Below are positions 1 through 6,581 of a stretch of DNA of 15,332 nucleotides, piece by piece (position 1 is the stretch's first letter; each line of letters opens with the position of its first letter). The notes beneath the pieces are model-generated. The model was not told the DNA's origin, ran no database searches, and saw nothing but the letters and a program-made list of their open reading frames with translations. Both the position numbers and the translations under genes were made by a program. Origin of the DNA: CAZIVE01 sp964542435 (lineage in GTDB: Bacteria; Bacteroidota; Bacteroidia; Bacteroidales; Tannerellaceae); contig CAZIVE010000064.1 in the NCBI GenBank assembly GCA_964542435.1, positions 1 through 15,332 on the forward strand. The letters are read 5' to 3'.

Positions 1-109
1 GGTGAAATGACTTTTTGAGGTCTTTTTAATCGTTTCACCCGGTGAAATGCATACACTTGTATAATCACTAATGACCGATTGGGGTCAAATGATATATGAA
101 ATGTTATCT
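1..109. repeat. Short repeats and inverted repeats downstream of the flavodoxin gene
   Basis: This AT-rich stretch follows the flavodoxin stop codon and runs to the window edge. The 9-mer GGTGAAATG occurs at 1-9 and 41-49. Its inverted form TTTCACC lies at 33-39, giving TTTCACC-C-GGTGAAA (33-47). The 1-7 copy could instead pair with 33-39, so two hairpins are mutually exclusive. A second inverted repeat, TGACC-GATTGG-GGTCA, lies at 72-87, and ATACA-CT-TGTAT lies near 51-62. None is followed by a clear T-tract on the minus strand, so I do not call a terminator. The role is unknown, and the window edge hides whether the repeat continues. Confidence 0.5.
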
Positions 110-613
110 TCAGAGTGCATCCTTGATATTCTCTATCCAAGAATTGATGCGGCCTTCTGTCTTGTCGCTTTCGTTGACATCGTCCAATGCAAGTCCGACG
201 AATTTTCCATCTACGACGGATCTCGATGAGGAGAATGAATAGCCCTCTGAGCTCACTTGGCCAATAAACCGGCAGCCACTATTCTTTAGCTCGTCGTATA
301 GATCAGCTATTCCTTCGCAGAATGTGTCGGAATAGGAGTCGGAATCACCACATCCGAAGAGAGCGACTGTTTTTCCCTGCAGATTCGAAGCCTTCAGAAC
401 TTTGAGCCCGTCGTACCAATCGTCCTGCAATTCTCCATCGCCCCACGTAGAGGTTCCGAGCAACAGATTGTCGTATTCGTTGACCTTCTCGGCCTTGATG
501 CCGGAAGCGTTGAACAGATTGTCTGACCCAATGCCCAGTTTTGCTGCAATCGTTTCAGCGATGTTCTGACATGTCCCGGTTGATGAACCGTAAATGATAA
601 CCGTTTTTTTCAT
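110..613 (-). CDS. fldA: Flavodoxin, FldA-like (long-chain type)
   Basis: This is a 167-residue FMN-binding electron carrier expected in the cytoplasm, where flavodoxins replace ferredoxin in low-potential redox steps. The phosphate-binding loop GSSTGTCQNIA lies near residues 9-19, the FMN-flanking TSTWGDGE near 54-61, and FGCGDSDSYSDTFCEG near 86-101; the last resembles E. coli FldA (FGCGD...FC). The length fits the long-chain class. The last loop position, normally Thr (T-G-x-T), is Cys here. The ATG start lies 41 bp downstream of the RIC gene stop on the same strand, so it is probably the third gene of an hcp-ric-fld transcript. I infer, without direct proof, that it feeds electrons to Hcp or to Fe-S repair. 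Family assignment is secure; the partner is not. Confidence 0.9.
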   Translation of the reverse strand: MKKTVIIYGSSTGTCQNIAETIAAKLGIGSDNLFNASGIKAEKVNEYDNLLLGTSTWGDGELQDDWYDGLKVLKASNLQGKTVALFGCGDSDSYSDTFCEGIADLYDELKNSGCRFIGQVSSEGYSFSSSRSVVDGKFVGLALDDVNESDKTEGRINSWIENIKDAL

Positions 614-654
614 TTCTCTTTGATTTTATAAAACCTGTAAACCTGTTTTTTTCA

Positions 655-1392
655 TTACATCTCAACCCATTCCTCTTCCAACTTGATGAAGTCCGGGAAG
701 ATAATGTTGTTCTCAATGTGGATGTGTTCGAAAAGTGCATCCACGAATTGTTCCAGTTTCTGCATGAGCAGATGATAACTTGCACAGCCGTCTTCCGGAG
801 TGGTGAAGTTGTTTGTCAGAACGCGGATATGTTTGTACCGTTCGCCTTCGGCTTCGTGCTCCATCATCATCACACGAATCGGATTTTGGATTGTCCCGCA
901 ATGCATCTGTCCAGCCGGCTGTTTTGCTTCCGAAGCTTTATACAGATCGTAGAGATACGGGAATAAAACATTCTCTTCCTTCTGCAGATGCTTTTCCAGA
1001 TCGTGGAACGACTCAAAGACGAGGTCGCTCAGCTCGAACAGTTCCGGATGATTGTCACCATGTACCTCTTTTACCTTGTCGAGAAGTTCCATCAGTTCCG
1101 GTCCATTTTGCCGGATGCCTCTGTGATGGATCTTCAGCACATAGTCGATCAGGAGATCCAAAGGCCACGAACCGAACGGAATTTTCACAGCACCTTCGCT
1201 TTGAACCGCGGGCTTTTGCAGCTCGCCGATCACTTTGTCTACGTCAACCTGCTGCTTTTCGCAAGCCGTACCCAGCTTTTCGCTCCCGTGGCAGCAGAAG
1301 TCGATTCCATATTTCTTGAAAATCTGTACCGTTGAGAAATCCTCTTTTACGATTTCTCCCACACTTTTGTTTTTAATGTCTGATGTGTTCAT
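655..1392 (-). CDS. ric: Iron-sulfur cluster repair di-iron protein (RIC/YtfE/ScdA family)
   Basis: This 245-residue cytoplasmic protein belongs to the family that restores Fe-S clusters damaged by nitric oxide or peroxide. The N-terminal ScdA-type domain (about 1-60) carries the paired cysteines C33-C34 in DFCCHG. A hemerythrin-like four-helix domain follows, with di-iron ligand candidates H89/H90, H135 and E139 (HLQKEENVLFP), H179 (MEHEAEG), and H223/H225 with E227 (HIHIENNIIFP). These match the His/Glu set of YtfE in order. The gene starts 28 bp after the hcp stop and precedes the flavodoxin gene, so co-transcription with hcp is likely. This pairing is expected for a nitrosative-stress regulon. 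The protein looks complete. Confidence 0.93.
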   Translation of the reverse strand: MNTSDIKNKSVGEIVKEDFSTVQIFKKYGIDFCCHGSEKLGTACEKQQVDVDKVIGELQKPAVQSEGAVKIPFGSWPLDLLIDYVLKIHHRGIRQNGPELMELLDKVKEVHGDNHPELFELSDLVFESFHDLEKHLQKEENVLFPYLYDLYKASEAKQPAGQMHCGTIQNPIRVMMMEHEAEGERYKHIRVLTNNFTTPEDGCASYHLLMQKLEQFVDALFEHIHIENNIIFPDFIKLEEEWVEM

Positions 1393-1420
1393 GTTCCTTT
1401 CTTTTTTATAAGAATCCTAA

Positions 1421-3073
1421 TTACATGATCCCGAATTTTTTCAAGTCTTCGTCCACGGTCCCGATGCCGGCGATGCCGAAGTTCTCAACCAATACTTTTG
1501 CTACGTTGGGCGAAAGAAATGCAGGCAGTGACGGACCTAAATGAATGTTTTTCACGCCGAGGTAAAGCAGTGCCAGCAGGACGATCACAGCCTTCTGCTC
1601 GTACCATGCGATGTTGTAGGCGATCGGCAGTTCGTTGATGTCGTTGAGTTGGAATACCTCTTTCAGCTTCAGTGCAATGACGGCCAGTGAATAGCTGTCG
1701 TTGCATTGTCCGGCGTCGAGTACCCGCGGAATGCCGTTGATGTCGCCCAAATTCAGTTTGTTGTATTTATACTTGGCGCAACCGGCTGTCAGTATCACGC
1801 AATCCTGTGGAAGAGCCTTGGCGAAATCCGTGTAGTATTCGCGGCTTCTCATACGACCGTCGCAACCTGCCATGACCACGAACTTGCGGATTGCCCCCGA
1901 TTTGACAGCTTCCACCACCTTGTCTGCAAGTGCCAGCACCTGATTGTGGGCAAATCCACCGACAATCTCACCCTTCTCCAATTCGGTAGGAACTGCACAA
2001 TGTTTTGCCAATTCGATCGCTTCCGAATAGTCCTTGTGCCCTTTTTCGTCTGTCTCGATATATTTGCAACCCGGATAACCTGTAGAATTGCTGGTGAACA
2101 TTCGCTCCTTGTAGGTGGCGCTGTTGAGTGGCGGAACGATACAGTTGGTCGTGAAGACGATCGGGCCGTTGAATGCCGTGAATTCCTCGCGCTGTTTCCA
2201 CCAGGCGTTGCCATAGTTGCCCACGAAATGCTTGTATTTCTTGAAAGCGGGATAGTAATGAGCCGGCAGCATTTCGCCGTGCGTATAAACATCCACGCCT
2301 GTACCTTCCGTCTGTTTCAGCAGATCTTCCATGTCATGCAGATCGTGACCGCTGATGAGAATACCCGGATTCTTGCCAACGCCCAGGTTGACTTTCGTAA
2401 TCTCCGGATTGCCGTAGCTCTCTGTGTTGGCTTTGTCGAGCAGAGCCATTGTCTGAACGCCGATCTCGCCGGTCTTCATCACCAAAGCAATCAGTTCGTC
2501 GGCACTCATCGGTTTCGTGGTCATCTGAGCCAAGGCCGACTGCATGAAAGTATGAATCGATTCGTCGTCATAGCCGAGACGCATCGCATGTTCCAGATAG
2601 GCTGCCATTCCTTTCAGACCATAAACGGTAAGCTCCTTCAGCGAACGGAGATCTTCATTTGGTTCTCTCAATACACCGACGCTCTTGGCCTTCTCCATGT
2701 AAACATCTCTCGAACCATTCCAAGTCGTTTCGTCCACTTGAGGAAGTGCAAGGCCTGCGTTCTGTGCCTGTGCCTTCAACTCGTCACGTAATTTCAGTCC
2801 GTTGTCCACGCGTTTGAGAATACTCTCGTCATCGAAGTTCGCATTGGTAATAGTTGAGAACAGGGCATCAATCACAAACCCGTTCACCTCTTTGTTCACT
2901 GTCTGTCCGTTTGTGCGCAGCGCATCTGCTACGATCGATACGCCTCTTACCACAAACAGCAGCAGATCCATTGCTGCCGATGTTGAACTGTTCTTACCGC
3001 AAACCCCTTTCAGCAGACATCCGATTCCTTTATTCGTCTCCTGACACTGATAACAAAACATACTGTTCTCCAT
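1421..3073 (-). CDS. hcp: Hydroxylamine reductase / hybrid cluster protein, class I
   Basis: This 550-residue anaerobic metalloenzyme reduces hydroxylamine in vitro; in vivo the family is tied to NO reduction and protein S-nitrosylation control. The N-terminal cysteines C7, C10, C19 and C25 have Cx2Cx8Cx5C spacing, which marks class I with a [4Fe-4S] cluster, as in Desulfovibrio. All hybrid-cluster ligand positions are present: about H243, E267, C311, C404 (the persulfide Cys in AGCDG), C432, C457, E492 and K494. The start is ambiguous. The first ATG is at 3073, but a GGAG ribosome-binding site lies 6 nt before the ATG at 3061 (MFCYQC), where many homologues begin. A -7 promoter element and a palindromic operator lie upstream at 3125-3169, next to a divergent Crp/Fnr-type gene. 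The RIC and flavodoxin genes follow at 28 and 41 bp. Confidence 0.96.
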   Translation of the reverse strand: MENSMFCYQCQETNKGIGCLLKGVCGKNSSTSAAMDLLLFVVRGVSIVADALRTNGQTVNKEVNGFVIDALFSTITNANFDDESILKRVDNGLKLRDELKAQAQNAGLALPQVDETTWNGSRDVYMEKAKSVGVLREPNEDLRSLKELTVYGLKGMAAYLEHAMRLGYDDESIHTFMQSALAQMTTKPMSADELIALVMKTGEIGVQTMALLDKANTESYGNPEITKVNLGVGKNPGILISGHDLHDMEDLLKQTEGTGVDVYTHGEMLPAHYYPAFKKYKHFVGNYGNAWWKQREEFTAFNGPIVFTTNCIVPPLNSATYKERMFTSNSTGYPGCKYIETDEKGHKDYSEAIELAKHCAVPTELEKGEIVGGFAHNQVLALADKVVEAVKSGAIRKFVVMAGCDGRMRSREYYTDFAKALPQDCVILTAGCAKYKYNKLNLGDINGIPRVLDAGQCNDSYSLAVIALKLKEVFQLNDINELPIAYNIAWYEQKAVIVLLALLYLGVKNIHLGPSLPAFLSPNVAKVLVENFGIAGIGTVDEDLKKFGIM

Positions 3074-3124
3074 ATTCTTTATTTATTAATGTTGTTGTCT
3101 AACTTTTTCTTATTTTTGTTAGCA

Positions 3125-3132
3125 CAAAGGTA
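3125..3132 (-). promoter_or_regulatory. Predicted hcp promoter, Bacteroidales -7 element
   Basis: On the minus strand this reads TACCTTTG, a full match to the TAnnTTTG -7 element of Bacteroidales promoters. It would place the transcription start near 3121 and give an A-rich leader of about 48 nt. At the usual 20-nt spacing, where TTTG would be expected (3153-3156), the minus strand reads ACGG. That absence suggests an activator-dependent promoter, in line with the palindrome over this position. Confidence 0.6.
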
Positions 3133-3153
3133 TTTCTCTACTATCCCATTCTC

Positions 3154-3169
3154 CGTAACCTATGTTACG
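3154..3169. promoter_or_regulatory. Palindromic operator, HcpR-type (CGTAAC-N4-GTTACG)
   Basis: The sequence CGTAAC CTAT GTTACG is a perfect 6-bp inverted repeat with a 4-bp spacer, the half-site geometry typical of Crp/Fnr-family dimers. It lies between hcp and the divergent regulator. Its centre (3161.5) is about 41 nt from the predicted hcp start, the class II activator position. It ends 24 nt before the regulator's ATG, so binding could also repress the regulator's own promoter. The regulator as ligand is inferred from position and family. Confidence 0.65.
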
Positions 3170-3193
3170 CAAACCTATAATGATCGTTAAGAT

Positions 3194-3589
3194 ATGGAGC
3201 GATTTTATGACATTTATGATTTTCCGCTGTTTGCAGGCTGCGATCGTCAGCTGCTGGACGCAATGCTGGAAAAGTTGTCTTATCGGCTGACGTCGTATAA
3301 TACGGATGACATGGTCGCTTTGCANNNNNNNNNNNNNNNNNNNNNNNNNNNNNNNNNNNNNNNNNNNNNNNNNNNNNNNNNNNNNNNNNNNNNNNNNNNN
3401 NNNNNNNNNNNNNNNNNNNNNNNNTTGAAATATATCCAGAAACGCGGTCCCATTCAGAACCTGCAGGAGGTAGCCTTCTTCCTTGGTGTGGCTCGTCCCT
3501 CTCTTTCCCGCGCTATAGCAATGCTTGTCGAGCAGAAACGGATTCGAAAAGAAGGTAACGGTTATGTGATGAATGACAAATCCTTATAA
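3194..3589 (+). CDS. Crp/Fnr-family transcriptional regulator, HcpR-like (interrupted by assembly gap)
   Basis: The visible parts are an N-terminal 43-residue piece (FPLFAGCDRQLLDAMLEKL, the usual start of a cNMP-binding-like sensor fold) and a C-terminal piece of about 54 residues. The latter holds a winged helix-turn-helix: NLQEVAFFLGV followed by recognition helix ARPSLSRAIAML, then the wing KEGNGYVM. The 100-N gap removes most of the sensor domain and the dimerization helix. Family members are about 220 residues, so roughly 380 bp is probably missing, and any heme or effector site cannot be inspected. The gene is divergent from hcp, with a palindromic operator between them, which suggests an HcpR-type NO-responsive activator. 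Both fragments read in the same frame, but that proves nothing across a placeholder gap. A related Fnr or Dnr subtype is possible. Confidence 0.82.
   Translation: MERFYDIYDFPLFAGCDRQLLDAMLEKLSYRLTSYNTDDMVALXXXXXXXXXXXXXXXXXXXXXXXXXXXXXXXXXXLKYIQKRGPIQNLQEVAFFLGVARPSLSRAIAMLVEQKRIRKEGNGYVMNDKSL
3325..3424. other. Assembly gap (100 N) inside the Crp/Fnr-type regulator
   Basis: Exactly 100 undetermined bases. The flanks encode the start of the sensor domain and the helix-turn-helix domain of one protein. The missing part should be several hundred bases by family length, so 100 is a placeholder. Confidence 0.95.
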
Positions 3590-3622
3590 AAACAAAAGAG
3601 GAGGCGCTTGTGACGTCTCCTC
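3588..3622 (-). terminator. Rho-independent terminator of the TPR/folE transcript
   Basis: On the minus strand a 9-bp stem (GAGGAGACG / CGCCTCCTC, one A-C mismatch) with a 7-nt loop is followed by TTTTGTTTTT. It lies 27 bp past the TPR gene stop and directly next to the convergent regulator gene's stop codon. On the plus strand the same stem is fully paired through a G-U, but its T-tract is poor, so it mainly serves the minus strand. Confidence 0.85.
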
Positions 3623-3649
3623 AAGATATAGTTTGTTGTAGATGACAGA

Positions 3650-4618
3650 TTAGAAGATTCCTCCTTTGTACATGTCGTCGAAGTTGGAATGTTTTCCGTT
3701 CATCTTCTTAGCCTCTTCACTCTCGGGATCGAGTTCAAGAGACTTCTTCAGATCTTCCAAAGCGCCCTTCTCATCGCCCTTCTCCTTCTTGGCATGACCA
3801 CGTTCGGCGTAGGCCGCTGCAAAGTTGGGATTGGTGTCGATGGCGTCGTCGAAGAAAGCGATTGCCCCGTCGAAGTCTTTCTGCAGGATCATGAGTCTGC
3901 CCACATTCACAGCAGCTTTCTCATTGAATGGATTCAGATCGAGCACCTTCTGATAGTCATCGTGGGCCTTCTCCAGATTTCCCATCTTTTCGAAGATCTG
4001 TCCACGAAGGACATACGAATTCTCCTCTTCCGGATCGAGACGAATAGCTTCTTCTGCATCGGCTAGTGCTTCGTCGAGCTGCATCATGTCGAGCAGAATT
4101 TCCGCACGTAATGAGAAGGCTGCGGGAAACTCGGCATTGAAGGAGATTGCTTTCGTCAAGTCGGCTACGGCTCCGATCTTGTCGTCGGCTGTACGTTTAG
4201 ACTTCGCAATCAGATAGCAAGCGAGTGCATTCTTCGGATCAATTTCGAGGATATGTTCGCAGTCAGGGACGACCTCTGCATCGCGATCGAGCATAAACAG
4301 AATGTTGGCACGTGAGATACGCGGTTCGATGGCATCGGGATTGAGATCGATCAGTCGTCCGACTGTCTCGAGCGCATCATCACCTCTGTCGGCCATCGTA
4401 TAAGTGGTGACAAGACTGGCCAAGACCTCTTCGTCGTCTTTGATAAGGAGGGCTTGCGTGTAACATCTGATGGCATCGTTGAGCTTCCCCATCTTCTGGT
4501 AGCTCATGCCGTCGTATTTAAAAACATCGAACTTACTGTCTTGTTCGTTTTTCTTTGCCTCTTCGCTGTCGTTGTCCTGTTTGGGAGAGGAGAATAGGGA
4601 TGAAAAGAAACTGCCCAT
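3650..4618 (-). CDS. Tetratricopeptide repeat protein
   Basis: This 322-residue protein is almost entirely TPR units. Eight 34-residue helix pairs run from about residue 33 to 305, visible by recurring endings such as YTQALLIKDD, IDLNPD, LEIDPK, IRLDPE, LDLNPF and LELDPE. The N-terminus (MGSFFSSLFSSPKQ) and the acidic stretch after it form no convincing signal peptide, so a cytoplasmic scaffold role is most likely. The start lies 3 bp after the folE stop, so it should be translated from the same message. TPR arrays bind peptides or proteins, but no partner can be read from the sequence. The terminator at 3588-3622 ends the unit. Confidence 0.85.
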   Translation of the reverse strand: MGSFFSSLFSSPKQDNDSEEAKKNEQDSKFDVFKYDGMSYQKMGKLNDAIRCYTQALLIKDDEEVLASLVTTYTMADRGDDALETVGRLIDLNPDAIEPRISRANILFMLDRDAEVVPDCEHILEIDPKNALACYLIAKSKRTADDKIGAVADLTKAISFNAEFPAAFSLRAEILLDMMQLDEALADAEEAIRLDPEEENSYVLRGQIFEKMGNLEKAHDDYQKVLDLNPFNEKAAVNVGRLMILQKDFDGAIAFFDDAIDTNPNFAAAYAERGHAKKEKGDEKGALEDLKKSLELDPESEEAKKMNGKHSNFDDMYKGGIF

Positions 4619-4621
4619 AAA

Positions 4622-5212
4622 CTATCTGTTATTTTTAATAAGGTTCATAAATTCAGCACGAGTCTTGGCTTCCTGGAAGAATCCCGTGAAGTCGGAGGTG
4701 GTTGTCATGGAGTTCTGTTTCTCCACGCCGCGCATCTGCATGCACATGTGCTGTGCCTCGATGACGACCATCACACCCAGCGGATCAAGTGTCTTCTGAA
4801 TGCACTCTTTAATCTGCAATGTCAGACGTTCCTGAATCTGGAGGCGATGGGAGAAGATGTCCACGACACGTGGAATCTTGCTCAGACCTGTAATATATTT
4901 CTTGGGAATATAAGCCACATGCACTTTGCCAAAGAAGGGCAGCATGTGGTGTTCGCAGAGGGAGAAGAAGTCGATGTCCTTGACAATGACCATCTGTTTG
5001 TATCCCTCTTCATGGAACATAGCGGAGCGGAGCACTGCTTCCGGATCCTCATTATAGCCTTTGGTCAGGAATTGCAAGGCACGTGCCACGCGCATTGGCG
5101 TTTTTACAAGACCTTCACGGCTGCCGTCTTCACCAATCAGAGAAAGGATGTCGGCTACGTCTGCAGCCAACCTGTCCTGAACCTCCTGAGACGGTTCGTT
5201 TTTTTCATTCAT
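4622..5212 (-). CDS. folE: GTP cyclohydrolase I (type I, FolE)
   Basis: This enzyme converts GTP to 7,8-dihydroneopterin triphosphate, the first step of tetrahydrofolate synthesis. Counting from the upstream GTG at 5230, the zinc ligands are C92 and H95 (SLCEHHMLPFFGKVHVAYIP) and C163 (HMCMQMRGVEKQ). The core GLSKIPRVVDIFSHRLQIQE is present. I place the start at the ATG at 5212 (MNEKNEPS, about 196 residues) because the in-frame start at 5230 is GTG; that version would be 202 residues. The gene follows the SPOR gene by 27 bp (9 bp for the longer form) and precedes the TPR gene by 3 bp. It looks complete with all catalytic residues. Confidence 0.95.
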   Translation of the reverse strand: MNEKNEPSQEVQDRLAADVADILSLIGEDGSREGLVKTPMRVARALQFLTKGYNEDPEAVLRSAMFHEEGYKQMVIVKDIDFFSLCEHHMLPFFGKVHVAYIPKKYITGLSKIPRVVDIFSHRLQIQERLTLQIKECIQKTLDPLGVMVVIEAQHMCMQMRGVEKQNSMTTTSDFTGFFQEAKTRAEFMNLIKNNR

Positions 5213-5239
5213 TTCAAATATTTCTTTCACGGTTACTTA

Positions 5240-5734
5240 TTAATCGTTGAGTGGAATACGGACCTCTTCGCGGACAATATACATCTCTTTCCCGTAGGCC
5301 GGAAAGGCAGCCATCAGCTTACGCATCGTCTGATAAGCCTCCTCATGTGTACGGAAATCGCCTACACGAAGTTTCCAGAATGGAGCGTTGTAGGTGACGT
5401 AGGTGGTGAGATCGGGAAAGGCGTCGTGGATCTCACGTTCTTTTCTGAATGCCTCTTCTTTTGAACTGCGCTGGTTGTTGCCTGAAAACACTTGGGCACG
5501 ATAGCCTTGGACGTGAAGATAGCCGTCGTCATCCTTGCTGGAGGTGTTGGCATGACGGACGCCAACCAGCTTACGAATCTGGTCGGACTGCTTCACAACT
5601 ACCGTTCCCTTTTGTCCGCCGGTCAGTTGAAGATCGTCAAAGATCGACGATGTCCCAACGCCCGACTGAGCCACTGTGACGAGCGGAGCGGCGAGAAGAA
5701 ACAGAAGAATCCATTTAGAGGAAAATGATCTCAT
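5240..5734 (-). CDS. Exported SPOR-domain protein
   Basis: This 164-residue protein begins with a clear signal peptide (hydrophobic ILLFLLAAPLVTVA, probable cleavage near residue 22-24). A linker with charged and Ser-rich parts follows. A C-terminal SPOR-like domain (about 76-155) includes GYRAQVFSGNNQRSSKEEA and WKLRVGDFRTHEEAYQTM, the RNP-type fold that binds denuded peptidoglycan glycan strands. It should act in the periplasm, possibly at division sites. It is followed closely by folE. An 11-bp-stem terminator ends only 13 nt before its ATG, and no Shine-Dalgarno is evident, so its transcription source is unclear. Its exact biological role is unknown. Confidence 0.87.
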   Translation of the reverse strand: MRSFSSKWILLFLLAAPLVTVAQSGVGTSSIFDDLQLTGGQKGTVVVKQSDQIRKLVGVRHANTSSKDDDGYLHVQGYRAQVFSGNNQRSSKEEAFRKEREIHDAFPDLTTYVTYNAPFWKLRVGDFRTHEEAYQTMRKLMAAFPAYGKEMYIVREEVRIPLND

Positions 5735-5747
5735 TATATATAGGATT

Positions 5748-5790
5748 AAAAAAGAGCTGTGTCCGATACTGTTAAGCGCCGGACACAGCT
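5748..5790 (-). terminator. Strong rho-independent terminator after tpiA
   Basis: On the minus strand a perfect 11-bp stem (AGCTGTGTCCG / CGGACACAGCT) with a 14-nt loop is followed by C and six T. It begins 14 bp past the tpiA stop. Its T-tract ends 13 nt before the SPOR gene ATG, so it either separates two transcripts or attenuates read-through into SPOR-folE-TPR. Confidence 0.9.
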
Positions 5791-5804
5791 TTATAAAGTT
5801 GTTA

Positions 5805-6560
5805 TCAGAATGCCTCGATGATCGGAAGGAATTTCTCTACACTCAGAGAAGCACCACCAATCAGACCACCATCAACGTCGGGTTTAGCAAAGAGCTCTTT
5901 TGCATTTCCTGCGTTGCAGCTTCCACCGTAGAGGATCGTGCAGTCGTCAGCAATCTTCTTGCCATATTTGGCAGCGATTGTAGCGCGGATGTGTTCATGG
6001 ATCTCTTCTGCCTGATCTGAAGTAGCTGTCTTGCCTGTGCCGATAGCCCAAACAGGTTCGTAAGCGAGGATCAGCTTGCTGAAGTCTTCAGGAGAGAGTC
6101 CGAAGAGTGAACCTTCGATCTGTGCGTCAACAACATCAAACTGTTTGTTGGCTTCGCGTTCTTCCAGTTTCTCACCGATGCAGAAGATCGGAGTCAGACC
6201 GTTAGCGAGAGCAAGTTCAACCTTCGTCTTGAGGATTTCAGGTGTCTCGTGGTAGTATGCACGACGTTCAGAGTGACCGATGATGCAATATTTTGCACCT
6301 GTAGAAGCAACCATTGCGGCAGATACCTCGCCGGTGAACGCTCCTTTTTCCTTGTCAGCGCAATTCTCAGCAGCTACACCGATCTTATTGGTATCTATAG
6401 CTGCAGCAACGCTTGCCAAATGAATGAATGGAGTGCCGATGATTACACCGCAATTGATTTTTTTACCTTTCAGAGCTTCGTCCAAACCTTTGGCTAAAGC
6501 CAGACCTTCAGGAAGAGTCATATTCATCTTCCAGTTTCCTGCTACAATATTCTTTCTCAT
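5805..6560 (-). CDS. tpiA: Triosephosphate isomerase
   Basis: This 251-residue TIM barrel interconverts dihydroxyacetone phosphate and glyceraldehyde 3-phosphate in glycolysis and gluconeogenesis. The substrate Asn and catalytic Lys lie in AGNWKMN (N9, K11). The electrophilic His is H96 (IIGHSERR), and the catalytic base is E168 (AYEPVWAIGTGKTAT). The phosphate-binding GGSCN and GGLIGGASL motifs close the barrel. Length is normal for the family. It starts 21 bp after the stop of the DoxX-type gene and is followed by a strong terminator. Confidence 0.98.
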   Translation of the reverse strand: MRKNIVAGNWKMNMTLPEGLALAKGLDEALKGKKINCGVIIGTPFIHLASVAAAIDTNKIGVAAENCADKEKGAFTGEVSAAMVASTGAKYCIIGHSERRAYYHETPEILKTKVELALANGLTPIFCIGEKLEEREANKQFDVVDAQIEGSLFGLSPEDFSKLILAYEPVWAIGTGKTATSDQAEEIHEHIRATIAAKYGKKIADDCTILYGGSCNAGNAKELFAKPDVDGGLIGGASLSVEKFLPIIEAF

Positions 6561-6581
6561 GTCTTATATAATTTAATAAAC

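Noticed and set aside
33..47. TTTCACC-C-GGTGAAA as the terminator of the flavodoxin transcript
   Set aside because: The stem is short and is followed by an A-rich, not T-rich, stretch on the minus strand.
614..654. Tandem ACAGGTTT repeat between ric and the flavodoxin gene as a promoter or operator
   Set aside because: Only two 8-bp copies are present, with no -7 element nearby; it is easily due to chance in a short AT-rich spacer.
1706..2791. Long plus-strand open frame (361 codons) opposite hcp
   Set aside because: It is fully antisense to a well-supported Hcp with all metal ligands and shows no recognisable domain; it follows from the codon pattern of hcp.
3099..3122. CTAAC/GTTAG inverted repeat in the hcp leader as an RNA switch
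   Set aside because: It has only 5 bp with a 14-nt loop, and it overlaps the predicted transcription start, so it could not fold fully in the transcript.
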